A DNA stretch of 64,000 bases from Cymbomonas tetramitiformis (lineage: Eukaryota > Chlorophyta > Pyramimonadophyceae > Pyramimonadales > Pyramimonadaceae): NCBI GenBank assembly GCA_001247695.2, contig LGRX02035258.1, positions 1 through 64,000 of the forward strand. Reading direction: 5' to 3'. Position numbers and translations under genes: made by a program. The notes under the pieces were generated by a model. The model made no database searches. It saw only the letters and a list, made by a program, of their open reading frames with translations, and was not told the origin of the DNA. Numbering within the stretch: position 1 is the stretch's first letter; every line of letters starts with the position of its first letter. Of this stretch, positions 55,301 to 63,883 are shown piece by piece.

Positions 55301-57149
55301 TACACCACATCCGATTATAGTGAACGATACGTATGTGGATGTTCGCAGAGGACTATACGATTTCGACTTCACTGGCATCTTTGAAAGAAGACCGTACGAG
55401 ATCACCGCACAGGCCAGTGATCCATTCGGATACAGCAACATTTCAGCGGCCAATATAGAGTTTGCTGATATCACGCCACCGTTGATTCGATCGTTTGCGG
55501 CGTCCAAGGATTCCGATGTGGAAGTCAAGTTTGACTCCGCGGATGTTTATGAAACGGGTTCCAAATTCATCACGAAGTTCGCGGTGTTCGACACGGAGTT
55601 CGTGAACACTCACGGAAATGCAGACTTCAACACATTCTTTAATCAAAGTCGACAAATAGACAATAAATTGAACACTAGTGATGAATCAATTAGAAATGCG
55701 GTTGTCTCGAGCACGACCGTGTCGATGAATTCTCCATTTAATATTCAACACTATCACGATTCGTTCTCTCAAAACTTCACCAAGAAGATGATCGCTAATA
55801 ATACCTACACCGCCGTTTTGCATGTGACCGAGACGGACAACCCGAACGGCAACCTGTTCTCGATAGAGTATCGGTCTGTGCAACTTGCGATTGCGGAACA
55901 AAACAATCCATTCATCACCAACGGATCGAACATCATGGTCACGCCATTGGAGGACAAATTTGTCATCAGCACCTCTTTGATCGATAACTCCGGATTGGTC
56001 GATTGGAAGATCGCCGTCTTTGAAGAACCGCAAGATGTCACCAGCACTTCCTTCTTGTATTTCATGGAAGCATTAGAGTCGGACTTCGGATACAACACCG
56101 CCAATGTGAATAACATGTTCACCAATAACAGTTACACGAGCATCCGAAGTCATATTACACAATTTGCAAACATAGAAACGGTCGAGCACGTGTTCATCGT
56201 CACGAAAGATGGAAGCAGCTTGGTGTTCTCCAATGTTACATCGAGCGAATTGCATTTGAACAAAGGAACTACCTACATCTTCGAATCTCCGGACGACGAC
56301 ACGGTGGTCGTTAAGGACGTCGGTGATACAATATTATCCAGCACGACAATTGAGTACTTCATCGATGGATTGCCCGCCAATGTGGAATCATACACGTCCG
56401 ACACAGGAAATAACCGGACTTTGAATTTCACACCGGACGCCTCATTGGATGGACTTTTATTGACTATAGACACTATCGAAGGTGTGTCACCGACCTTCAT
56501 CGATCTCTTAGACGCCAACTTGAGCACCTATGGATTGGACGGATTGAAGGCTAATGTTGAATACTACTTCTACGTGTACGCCAAAGATAGATCCTTGGCA
56601 CAGAATACGACTCTTGTGGAGCTACCCAAGGATCCCAAGAGAGTAACCTTACAACCGGAGTATCCGCAGTTCATCGATTATTCGGGAATAGAGTTCTTGA
56701 ATAGCAACGCCGACGGTCCTTCGTTGATATTGGACGAGACGTATGAAGCGATCTCTATAGAAGGATACTACCCATTGTTTACCACCGAACACTTCGCGTA
56801 TGCCTATTCCGCAAATGTTATAGGGTCATCATCCGATGGACTCCGAACATTGACCTTCCAATATCTATCGGGTGCTAGTTATGTGTCCAAACAGTTCTAC
56901 ATGCCCGATTTGCAATCGGCTGACAGTGCCGAACAAACCAGGGATTATTTCACGGGCACCTATTTCCCGACCGCCGTGAACGGGTATTATCCGTTGTATG
57001 CGAGGGAGGAAGATGCCAAAGCGGATAGTCCATCTGGAGGATCGCACGAACACACATTCAACGGATTCACATATCACATGCCGAATGGAGTGACGATGTA
57101 TCATGGAAATTATCATATCAGTGGTCCCGATGAAGCTAGTGGATTTTAA
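46338..57149 (+). CDS. Giant repetitive surface/fibre-like protein (3,603 aa)
   Basis: The first ATG is at 46338; the upstream TTG is not used. The protein has no signal peptide or membrane helix. It is built from six copies of a 470-530-residue super-repeat, marked by DES(N/E)-x-x-x-(Y/F)-x-AAVF strands at about residues 684, 1210, 1678, 2176, 2688 and 3216. Each copy also has Ig- or cadherin-like beta-sandwich segments (for example VDFTAPTIHIENK and LEEFKLYTVSANVTD). Near the C terminus two copies of a YYPL motif are followed by YMPD or YHMPNG. The sequence up to about 49.9 kb is AT-rich; the rest is GC-richer. The most likely role is a long virion fibre or adhesin. Confidence 0.82.
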   Translation: MVNQNPPNGEKFIRNVPSQNIKTASFAPNAIATRQAGAMSVSQDYFKDTSSKSRFVVKGEKDIHGNPIYGNVAYKSLYASGQIKLQKLTVKITASKFEAWPAFEFDSGTQTVTTFDTGTLGFTTGFDVEIEITDKLSSIVLVYAFFVKSADVQTFDINTFLTNNTSATAQTFKGDLNGMTYTDTDTSSNVYIFERLDPSTTTIETDDLYKIPQSGTARRLNQYIQSDGIANSFEGGHEYQLMVYVQDYGKSLAKSGGYGYQMGFQLAARSETVQTEYTLHNQALDIAIDPSRHFVDGIFQGLISEDLRSSIDPTKFVINRSKNLKFIFKSSTATGLTKTILSDAKFIDSVNSTELHTITDPNTNYTLNGDTVTFTDVTTSNFTDSTFEGEIEAELHIESADGRQGEFFSSNVMIIDNALPTHIDFTNFSNIQSPLNPNQFQFEFDFKHNTNAPHEATFTLHDSSGSTSISNIISPLANNDHGTITFENTIQFKEYDIKCKIIDDNNPTASELTTAIHTYRTIDFTNPVVEIDSILTDTSKEKTIEIQGNVFDAHSGIKDIQFVLLEHTDTDIDLLNGDRDVNRNKIMNKSMITRQATGGQSNVEFDIVFELYTKGSDLLRIDPRKQYNLFILTQDNETRHLNFDIGNVILPQQLITPPTISSTTELVLNDTTNTYELSKGDIRDESNFSYYAAIFEDNGNIAKESNSNIELFILNNKNDSNIIFESNVDGFIVFTTSNPKGVKNAFHELDITQTFMFEGSRDYLYFVLAVDEWDATSNLFTPTNTNRVETLTFTNDTDNSEERSESMMDGDKFTIRFTTTKLVSVSSLSFILKRNDHNETYTRDTSSDSNNASASYTVIDPQDETSVITGSTDSGIRTYHSDPSSRNNTGSAKDFIYIVQMKPSSAYAGGDRFTDHFLNIFKIGELEFNETMNGTTLTNNRRLLYDTVPPDSVTLSFETNKTEFGFAIKVEIEFNDDTLIKNDVYILVNKTDGTYTSKQLISEDVPRNSPVSHIFTGLDEYADYKFKGQVDDPFGRIGLSSEETKRTLDITPPIVIITSMTPIENESNIQFSVDIEDVHSGIGKIIYHISPSGVTESDVTADFSSGWVEIKDDTSSPNNFTDIIETHQYFDNGVFKDIVPNKSYIVWVHATDQETDEARLGTSSLNSNIEYIDITITGQQPQFMPSASSVKFIQHPTTGISFQLEGSIYDESNVEIFAAVFQDGIVDSSNIESIVTFMETNKDDNHILHQGNIEAFHGFDIANIDTSHTEFAFMDLKDASKKQPFNVDSTFGFVIHLKDVHGNVNTTSQPSIAINTVRHVRFTTDYHVKKDTVFQIEIIPDKDEQYLSGVDFDMFINNQQITQFTKERHAILSNKVEFDISIQDKNIDHQGNVEIQAKLLQTPSIANVSEFFYDHVPPAITDLQVQENVSSSGILDVQFKLFDHTDIPSDVFILIDPPDISPILFGTDMIRGDTIHAKLVTGLEEFKLYTVSANVTDLTDQANVTVHIPIRTVDFTAPTIHIENKTAIGGEANVQFILTVEDFGSNICNICYLVAEDANIHRMDPEFMYRHARDQRIEIKQHLFTEFITAHEYLSGNDEYESIRPDVDFRIVAFAVDHEFRSIHGRNSNVSSSESFRMVGTEPVIAGARGGLVAELSQTCRFKQKTPENTFEVTGEIFDESNVSFYGAVVVKDKFIDMSDTDMVRFLKTHRDNGNIIYQANIDVSDSPDISTKLIINELARALLSNVDPNNNEVFSSSSAYEFFIYIVDDFGRESNTGFVALSTQAVTPGSLQYLGPSLLDRLQVFNLKFNTTSPVDNVEDFTFKIERDNTLPTITQQLITEDKYTVSIVGNADTESFEEGKQGNTEFFIQADLNSHDTQGTLTFSVKYKETEFVKHTAFPGSPPLYDTQAPFDIELSATPNVSSHFIDANVFFNDHTDINCTVRYELFNSKTGLETQVEIQDDIVRQTASTNIFTGLQEFTEYTLVANVRDAFDRPGDNESVVANVLTLDTSPPIVTIDIGPTILAGESNIQFFITAQDTLSGLGNVRYLVHNSQSEITDRDIIITHGKQADMSIMSGNANGVFEALFTETRFKEPADDFKESNIDRSTTYFVTVMATDLEFRKVPHPNDNIMSSAEITLSGTDPLFVHTGTQVSCRFVQADTGDKLLITGNIFDESELELYAAVFTDNVEFNQNESDIIDFLKSNKDHGNVIYQSNIDARNSYELHDLDTFETHFAFEQLSPDRSLLDDFRAQKNHYFFFIYLEDKFGLASNITGQVETNAVILNRTTDFVPVKSPMNGVDRLSDFKFTFNTFRAVTDITLFDISFDILKDTGEFISLDGSKFGIKEITQSNEDTSHTVTANINTDDINEQGLIHVEVLYTKSHNVFDLEKYQSGTVFYDTRSPSIQNITANEDFDDYVVNANVTFTDHTEIPSQVVMTIQKDSDNTFKHTVEFNDVIKNENTQVQFTNNMEEFELYNVIANVTDPFGRVDTLVYGNIRTIDNNNPTIDLQILNDGGMESNITFNLRVSDSKSRLQTVRYLVHSNINHNIEELANIIENHGNLAYSDTRHLDIHTRSATDGLAVFDHQFRETHFINDDDLANITRDLIIPHPEGGFKYAVHVFAQDRETRRVNSNIHGHITDEIVGRDPMQGPLGLLDAVGEEVGAIRFEQHEAGDGFVIKGSMVDDSELELFAAVFRSANINTETEEGNVISFMQEHRILSDVLHQSNIDARNPFDLQFGLESNVTQNAFNDFDDPTDKSNFQTISEEELNAKVEPFMFAVYLEDIYGRSTYFAGNIDLNTVTDISNVDGGMVLSNGFQLFTSRSRDPFDAFHTIQIKFTMKKPDSADFQLSMDSLTINVSEPGPGGATLLSAIDTNNSYLRNIIDNEYLLEANLDNNAVSIVEQMQVQLGYKTLAKATYKNPENGNDYVDAHYDIQGPHITRIETHNMDPTRPDANLSTANIAFDDDTQVLNKLEILSIEIHDGTPHPIIVNDTYVDVRRGLYDFDFTGIFERRPYEITAQASDPFGYSNISAANIEFADITPPLIRSFAASKDSDVEVKFDSADVYETGSKFITKFAVFDTEFVNTHGNADFNTFFNQSRQIDNKLNTSDESIRNAVVSSTTVSMNSPFNIQHYHDSFSQNFTKKMIANNTYTAVLHVTETDNPNGNLFSIEYRSVQLAIAEQNNPFITNGSNIMVTPLEDKFVISTSLIDNSGLVDWKIAVFEEPQDVTSTSFLYFMEALESDFGYNTANVNNMFTNNSYTSIRSHITQFANIETVEHVFIVTKDGSSLVFSNVTSSELHLNKGTTYIFESPDDDTVVVKDVGDTILSSTTIEYFIDGLPANVESYTSDTGNNRTLNFTPDASLDGLLLTIDTIEGVSPTFIDLLDANLSTYGLDGLKANVEYYFYVYAKDRSLAQNTTLVELPKDPKRVTLQPEYPQFIDYSGIEFLNSNADGPSLILDETYEAISIEGYYPLFTTEHFAYAYSANVIGSSSDGLRTLTFQYLSGASYVSKQFYMPDLQSADSAEQTRDYFTGTYFPTAVNGYYPLYAREEDAKADSPSGGSHEHTFNGFTYHMPNGVTMYHGNYHISGPDEASGF

Positions 57150-57290
57150 AAAAAAAATCAAAAGTTTTCAAAAAAAGTTTTCAAAAAAAAATCAAAAGTT
57201 TACAAAAAAAAAATTCAAAAGTTTTCAAAAAAATAAATCAAAAGTTTTCAAAAAAATTCAAAAAAATCATTTGCGTCACTTTTCGATTTT
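57150..57290. repeat. A-rich repeats between the two fibre genes
   Basis: About five imperfect copies of ATCAAAAGTTTTCAAAAAAA lie between the stop of the first fibre gene and the start of the second. The strong A/T strand bias would make it an unusual leader or spacer. No gene is seen. Confidence 0.85.
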
Positions 57291-57322
57291 TTTGTGTCTA
57301 ATTGTATAATAGAACAAACACA

Positions 57323-60300
57323 ATGGCTGCTAACAGACGCATTCAAGTGACTGCGAAACTTAGAGAAGAAAATCAGGGGAACGTTTACGCAATCGCATTA
57401 GAAAAACAATTGGATTCAACTGTATTTACTAATGCGACTAGAAAGAATCATTTAGAAACCTTTATGTTGGACAAAGGAAACGATCCGACCAGTGGTGTTT
57501 TGAGAATGGATGTTCATGGAACTTCTGTCAATTCGATCCATGAACTTCAAGGAAACATCAACAAATATTACGACTTCACCATTACCGATTTAGACGCAGC
57601 TCTAAGCAGTCCAACCGCTTATGATATAGGACCTGGAAACGTGCACTACGTGTACATGGTGGCACACGATGTCACTCATAGCTTGTTGACCACGGTGTTC
57701 GCGGGTAAGGGACAAATTCCACCCGATACCATCACCGCCGCACCGTCCACCGGATTCGATTTCACATGTGTTTCTGATATTTCAAGTACCACGATGAATG
57801 ATTTTGGAAATGTAACTCAGATCGGTGACGGAACCGGTGATTACGGTGCGACGAATGGACAAATTAAATTGGACCGTGTAAAAGTGGAAACGACTTCATA
57901 TAGTGCTGCATCTGCGGCGTACGGTTACGCTTTCAGTTATACGGACGATCAAGCGACCTCCTCGGACATCGAGACCAAACTAACGACCGATGCTCATTTT
58001 GTATCGAGTGTTACAAAAGCGAGTGATCCACAATATCGTGTTTATGATGACGGTAGTTATACTTACGACAGTCCGCATGAATTTCAAAATGTCACCATAA
58101 AGGGTGTTATCGACGCTGAAGGAAATCTGTACGATCACTACAGAGTCCAAAGTGCGAACATCGTATCGTTCGCTTCTCAAGAAACCATGCCAGATAATGT
58201 ACCGTTCGATCCTGAAAAATTACAAACAGACACCACCCAACACGCTGGAAACCCCGTGGATATGAAAAATATCAGAAACCTTCATAACGACCCATTAGGA
58301 AACTACGGTGTGTTACCAGGAACATCACATGGGGATTACGGTTTGCAATATGATAGTGAAAACAGTGTCGTCAAGGTGAACGCTGCCAGTGCGTACAACA
58401 GTACGAACAATTATGATTTTGCGGTAGGGGTGTATGACAAAGACTTGATCGATGATTCCATCAAGACGCACATGGAGGGTCAATTAGACGGAACCGCGGC
58501 GAGCAGCGAATATTATTACGGTCGATATGCGAATCCTAAGAAGACCGTTAGGATGATTGGTAGTGTAACTGAAGGGATTAAGAATGATAACACGCACAGT
58601 TTTAGTCAGTATCGGACAGATAGTACATCAAGTGCGACTGTAGGTAGTGCTACTTTAAGAGCTCATTATTTCAAATTGGGAGAATCAAATGCACTTACAG
58701 ATTATAGTGGTAATGGTCGAGATCTTACTTTTATAAATAGAAGTGGGTATAACACTAATCCTATTAAAGGATTTCCATACACCACATCAATAGGTTCTGG
58801 TGGAACCTATGGTGCAATCACTGAAGGTGTATTCGTATTTCCAACCAGTTCGATATCAGATGGACAATATAAAGCCAATATAGATGGTGAAGAATTATTT
58901 GGAGCCACTGGACTCTTTAGTTGGTCGATAGAATGTATGATGATCAAAGGAACGATTGAGGATCAACATGGGTATTATTACATGATGAATTGTTCCTTTA
59001 TCGATGGCACAGCTGAGGGCAGTGCAATGGGAGTGACTCCATATGGTACTTCCAATAATTACATTTATATTCAATGTAGAAATGGTAGCGACTCTCGTGT
59101 TATAGCAGGTACAAATAACACCATCGTTAGCAATCAATGGTTCCATCTTGTCGTTACATTCGATCATACTGAAGCGATTCAGGATGATAGAACGAAGATT
59201 TATGTAAATGGTAACGATACTACCGGTTCCGACGGTACTGATTATAATCAAAACTGGCCATCTGGGTTTGAATTTAGTATAGGGTCTCAAGGGACCTCTG
59301 CTTCAGACACACACGCAGGAGTAGGAGGCAGTGGGGCAAATTCGTGCATTCGCACACCGGATAGCAGCTCTGGCAGGGACGGTATGTACAATCTAAGGAT
59401 CTATAATGGCACACTTTCTCAAGAAGATGTTACAAAGTTATACAACGAAGAAGCACTCATAAACGCTACGTTGTTTTCCGACATCATCCCCTCGGTATCC
59501 TACAAAGTCATCCTAAGTATCAAAGACTTAACGGATCTCACTTTCCGCCATTACATCGAACAAGTCTCCGGTAGCCTAGCGGCGGTTATCAATATCGACA
59601 TCGGTGGTCTTACGGTTACCGACAACATAGGTTTGAAGTATAAACCCAAAGGTGCCTCCGCTACATTCGATGTGACCAACAACTCCGGAACGAGCGAAGC
59701 TCTCCAAGGTCAAACGGTGATCTCCACGGCGTTGTCATCGGATGGGTACGATTATGCGTTGTCCGGTGCCAACAAACTTCCGTACGATGCCAGTATTTCA
59801 TGTGACGGTCAATCGTATCAACTGAACACGCCCTCGGCCGGTTTGGGAACGGATGAGAAAACGATTGCGGTCAGCTCGACGGAAACGTTCAATTGCCAAA
59901 ACATTCCGGTGGTGGATTGCAAAAACAATGCGTACCCTCCGTATACGGTGAACGCGGCGAACGCGTATCATTTTGTTGCGAAGAATAATGAATTGAAGGC
60001 GAATATACAGGGACCTATGGAGATCGGGGAAGGTGGAAATGGTGGTGAGGTTTTGTTAACACCAACTGGAACGGTAGATGCCTCATGGTCTACCGCCGTT
60101 GCTGATGGAGGGTCTGGACACTCGGGAGGTGCGGTCGATGTTGATGACGTAATTGCAGTATATGTAGGAACTGGTGCTAATGCATCCGATACTATCCATT
60201 ATGTCAAGAAGATATATGTAAGCAATACATATTGGATGAACTCTCTTCAACTATGGAACGTGTTTACAGCAGCAGAAGGTGAAATAATCACCAGTTATAG

Positions 60301-63300
60301 TAATAGCTTTATGTCACATGAGCAAACTTCTGTCGATTTTGACATAGAATTTACTAAAGAAGTAACCGTGACCAGATTATTATTATGGGGATTTAGTCAA
60401 AATGCTGCACGCTACCCAGCAACATATGAACTTAAAGTGGCAGATACGCAAGGTGAACTGAGTACCACAAGCCCAATAAGTTCAGGGAGTTTCAATGCAA
60501 GTGATAGGCAGGTGCGAGGATTAGATGTATCTATAGATCCTGTAGAATGCAAAGTCATTCGAATAACCATAGCAGCTTCTAGCACGACATATACCGGATT
60601 TGATAACATATATGTATATGGGTATGCATCAGATAAAGTATCAGCTTACAGTACACCTAGCTTAAGTGCACCGGAAGTACTGTTGACACAGAATGGGAGT
60701 GTATTTGAAGGTCTTGGTCGCACTGGTGGATTAGATGTAGGTTATAGTGCAACAGACAGCCATGGCGGGGTCGGAGATTATTACGAAAATGCGGTATATG
60801 CCGTACCTAGTGCTCAACAAAAATATAATTTTGTTAATTTCTATGCGAGTACGGAAATGTCCAATAACGATAGTAAGAGGTTATACTCTCCTGGTATGTT
60901 TACTACACGAACCGCTGCATACAACGCAGCAGCTGCTGATTATGATAATGGAGAATGGGGAACGCGTATTGAAGATGATGTATTGCATACACAATACGCA
61001 GTTCTTAAGTTTGATTCTTTAACAAATATAACAAAAATTAGAGTTTATCCACGAGTAGAAAATGCCGGCCAGAATGTACACACTATCAATATCAAATATT
61101 CTACGTCCGATTTACTGGACGACGTAGATGGTTTGAATAATTCAGTTTTCAATGATGCACATGCAAGTTGGACACAATACGAAACGGCTCCTAATTATGG
61201 TACGGGTGGTACCGCTTTAACATCCGTAACTGCTATAGAGTTAGATGTATCAATCGATGCAAAGTTCCTGAAAATTGAAATTTACGGTGACCGGTATATG
61301 GGAATATCAGAACTCGAAGTATACGGTCCAGATCCAACTTTAACACCGATTTATACAGACTCCAAACCCTTCCCATACCCTCACATCCAACACGCCGGTG
61401 TCCAACACTTCCAAGGCCACAAATCCTTGGCGATCCAAGCGAGCTTATACAACCCCAAAGGAAACATCGCGGAGTATTACTTGGCCGCGTTTGAATCCGA
61501 AAAATCAGACAGCCAACTTTACACATTCTTCCGAGATCATGCAAGTTTAACTGAAACGGAAGAAACTTTATTCGGTAACGCGATTTTATATCATGCAAAT
61601 GATAAAGACATACGTTCTAGTGCGGTGGTCAGTCGTTACGAAGTCAAAGAAATTGTCAAGAATCGATACACGCATTACAACGACGGTGGTGCGACATGTA
61701 TAACTAATTTGATCAATAATAGCGACACACCCGTAGACATGAGTACGTACCTAGAAGCCAATGATCAATTCTTCGTGTATCTTTTGGCCAACGTTGGCGG
61801 AGATGAAGCGAACGTCACCGGAAGGAAACCGGATTCGGTTCATGGTATCTACACCGCCGGGCATGTGTACGTAAAAGACACCAAAAGTACACCCGTAACG
61901 GACCCGGAACGCTACGGTGGTCTATCGAGCACCTCCGTGGGACCTTACGATGTTTTCAAAGATGATTACTTCACGTTGGCACCCGGGTACGACAAGATCG
62001 GAGACTTGGATCAAGCGACGAACGATCTGGCAATCCGAGTCCAAGACACCATTTACAACAGCACCGACACATCCGGTAACAGTTTGGCGTGCATCAAGAA
62101 CATGGATGTGTACCCCAGTTATTACGTGACCACCAAGGAGCTATCCGATTACACGAGCCCCGCGGGGATCCACAATCTGACCGTGACGATGCGTGGATAT
62201 GATGCTTCTATGAATTACGATTCTACAAAAGAATACGTGAATCCTTTGGGTAACATTCAAGCAGGTGTATCTGGTGCATACGGTGTAGTCGGGTATGAAT
62301 CAAACGACATCTACGTACCTGCGGGATTTGATGAATTATACACATCGAACGATTTAAGAATCTATGACGCGGACGACCCCCCGAAGTTGGTCAAACCGTG
62401 GCAGGTGAACAAGGTTTGTGTGTACGCCTTTGCGGAATTGGTGGACCCATGGAGGACCATCTTGAAGGGACAAACGGACGCGAATAATTATGGATCGTAC
62501 GCGGATCCTATAAAGGGATCTTTGAATCTTACAGCGGATAAGATATTTAAGAGGGCGTTTGTGAGTTCGACGACGTATAATAAAGACGGAAACGTTGCAT
62601 CGACAGATCAATCACATGCAGTATATAACGCGGAAGGGGGTATATATGCTTTAACGGGTAATATCAGCCCCCCAGCACACCCAGCGGTCTCCCAAGCGAC
62701 CTACGCCTCCGGTAACATATCGGTCACAGACATGACGTGTTTCAAAGCGGATACATACAACGGAGGAAATGTGAACACATTCGCGTGTGCGGCGTTCAAC
62801 AGACAAATCGGAGATTACTACGACGGTAACGTGCACACAGGCCAAACGTACACGGAAATGGATTTCAAGAACATCTTCGAAACGTACAAAGTAGGCGGGA
62901 CGGCTTTGAACCAACTCACCACCGCGGTACAAGGAACTCAAAATGAGACGATGTTTGTGTACCGAAAAGCGGACGCCACCGATAAGTACGCGATCGAACC
63001 CGCGGTGGTGAAACAATTCCACACGGAATTCGCAGATGACGTCACGGCGATTACCAATTATATCAATGTGGACCAAGCGGTACAAAGCGGCGGGGACGGT
63101 ATCAGTGATCTAGCGGGGAATGTCACATTAGGTAGCAGCACGTTGTACATGTACGCTTATGCAAATGTCGAGAACTATGATGGAAATGGCGTGTACGTCA
63201 TCAGTAGACCGTTGGTGATTTCGTTAGGATATGAATATGAAGCTACGGAGACGAATCTGATTATGCATGACTATGATTATGACGGATCAAATCACATATG

Positions 63301-63823
63301 GCAACTTCAAAATACAGCGACAATAGGACCGACCGCCTACGGTTTGGATTGGCTTAAAGCGATAGGCCACATAGGATCTGCGGACGGTTACGCTTATAAA
63401 TTGTTCAACCCTTCTGCAGAAACAGATACTTATCATACTAGCACAGGTTCTCAATTTTATGTTGAATTCAGTACACCCCAAAAAATTACTGCACTATATG
63501 CAGATATCAATGACACATATTCGATTGAGCAGATAACCCTATACACATCAATGGATAGTATAACGGATACAGCGACGCAATCTCAAGTTACTAGTGGTCC
63601 AGATAATGCTGTTTTAAGAAATGGTGGTACATGGACTGCTCATCTGATAACCGTCACGGATAGCACATTCACCATGGCACAAGCTATATCTTCCGATGTT
63701 GGAAGAAGATATGCGTCACCAATCGAAGCTAAATCTATATTCATAGAATTTAATGGCGAGACTTATATGTACAATATAAATATTTTAGGATACAAAAACA
63801 AATCGACTCCGTCTTGGATTTAA
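57323..63823 (+). CDS. Giant mosaic fibre-like protein with lectin and discoidin-like modules (2,166 aa)
   Basis: The ATG at 57323 is used. GC-richer scaffold regions with repeating beta-sandwich sequence alternate with AT-rich inserts. The insert at about residues 443-712 resembles a concanavalin/LamG lectin: SGNGRDLTFINRSG, NQWFHLVVTFDH and GMYNLRIYNG. Two inserts at about 913-1100 and 1126-1336, and the C terminus (about 1983-2166), resemble F5/8 C (discoidin) domains, as in KVIRITIAASS and AKSIFIEFNGE. These are sugar- or lipid-binding folds. The protein most likely forms receptor-binding fibres. The ends of the inserts and their relation to the scaffold suggest modular exchange. Confidence 0.82.
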   Translation: MAANRRIQVTAKLREENQGNVYAIALEKQLDSTVFTNATRKNHLETFMLDKGNDPTSGVLRMDVHGTSVNSIHELQGNINKYYDFTITDLDAALSSPTAYDIGPGNVHYVYMVAHDVTHSLLTTVFAGKGQIPPDTITAAPSTGFDFTCVSDISSTTMNDFGNVTQIGDGTGDYGATNGQIKLDRVKVETTSYSAASAAYGYAFSYTDDQATSSDIETKLTTDAHFVSSVTKASDPQYRVYDDGSYTYDSPHEFQNVTIKGVIDAEGNLYDHYRVQSANIVSFASQETMPDNVPFDPEKLQTDTTQHAGNPVDMKNIRNLHNDPLGNYGVLPGTSHGDYGLQYDSENSVVKVNAASAYNSTNNYDFAVGVYDKDLIDDSIKTHMEGQLDGTAASSEYYYGRYANPKKTVRMIGSVTEGIKNDNTHSFSQYRTDSTSSATVGSATLRAHYFKLGESNALTDYSGNGRDLTFINRSGYNTNPIKGFPYTTSIGSGGTYGAITEGVFVFPTSSISDGQYKANIDGEELFGATGLFSWSIECMMIKGTIEDQHGYYYMMNCSFIDGTAEGSAMGVTPYGTSNNYIYIQCRNGSDSRVIAGTNNTIVSNQWFHLVVTFDHTEAIQDDRTKIYVNGNDTTGSDGTDYNQNWPSGFEFSIGSQGTSASDTHAGVGGSGANSCIRTPDSSSGRDGMYNLRIYNGTLSQEDVTKLYNEEALINATLFSDIIPSVSYKVILSIKDLTDLTFRHYIEQVSGSLAAVINIDIGGLTVTDNIGLKYKPKGASATFDVTNNSGTSEALQGQTVISTALSSDGYDYALSGANKLPYDASISCDGQSYQLNTPSAGLGTDEKTIAVSSTETFNCQNIPVVDCKNNAYPPYTVNAANAYHFVAKNNELKANIQGPMEIGEGGNGGEVLLTPTGTVDASWSTAVADGGSGHSGGAVDVDDVIAVYVGTGANASDTIHYVKKIYVSNTYWMNSLQLWNVFTAAEGEIITSYSNSFMSHEQTSVDFDIEFTKEVTVTRLLLWGFSQNAARYPATYELKVADTQGELSTTSPISSGSFNASDRQVRGLDVSIDPVECKVIRITIAASSTTYTGFDNIYVYGYASDKVSAYSTPSLSAPEVLLTQNGSVFEGLGRTGGLDVGYSATDSHGGVGDYYENAVYAVPSAQQKYNFVNFYASTEMSNNDSKRLYSPGMFTTRTAAYNAAAADYDNGEWGTRIEDDVLHTQYAVLKFDSLTNITKIRVYPRVENAGQNVHTINIKYSTSDLLDDVDGLNNSVFNDAHASWTQYETAPNYGTGGTALTSVTAIELDVSIDAKFLKIEIYGDRYMGISELEVYGPDPTLTPIYTDSKPFPYPHIQHAGVQHFQGHKSLAIQASLYNPKGNIAEYYLAAFESEKSDSQLYTFFRDHASLTETEETLFGNAILYHANDKDIRSSAVVSRYEVKEIVKNRYTHYNDGGATCITNLINNSDTPVDMSTYLEANDQFFVYLLANVGGDEANVTGRKPDSVHGIYTAGHVYVKDTKSTPVTDPERYGGLSSTSVGPYDVFKDDYFTLAPGYDKIGDLDQATNDLAIRVQDTIYNSTDTSGNSLACIKNMDVYPSYYVTTKELSDYTSPAGIHNLTVTMRGYDASMNYDSTKEYVNPLGNIQAGVSGAYGVVGYESNDIYVPAGFDELYTSNDLRIYDADDPPKLVKPWQVNKVCVYAFAELVDPWRTILKGQTDANNYGSYADPIKGSLNLTADKIFKRAFVSSTTYNKDGNVASTDQSHAVYNAEGGIYALTGNISPPAHPAVSQATYASGNISVTDMTCFKADTYNGGNVNTFACAAFNRQIGDYYDGNVHTGQTYTEMDFKNIFETYKVGGTALNQLTTAVQGTQNETMFVYRKADATDKYAIEPAVVKQFHTEFADDVTAITNYINVDQAVQSGGDGISDLAGNVTLGSSTLYMYAYANVENYDGNGVYVISRPLVISLGYEYEATETNLIMHDYDYDGSNHIWQLQNTATIGPTAYGLDWLKAIGHIGSADGYAYKLFNPSAETDTYHTSTGSQFYVEFSTPQKITALYADINDTYSIEQITLYTSMDSITDTATQSQVTSGPDNAVLRNGGTWTAHLITVTDSTFTMAQAISSDVGRRYASPIEAKSIFIEFNGETYMYNINILGYKNKSTPSWI

Positions 63824-63883
63824 ATGTGTATGGCTACCATCAAAACCCATAAACAAAAAACCCCATTCAATAACAGTAAACCG

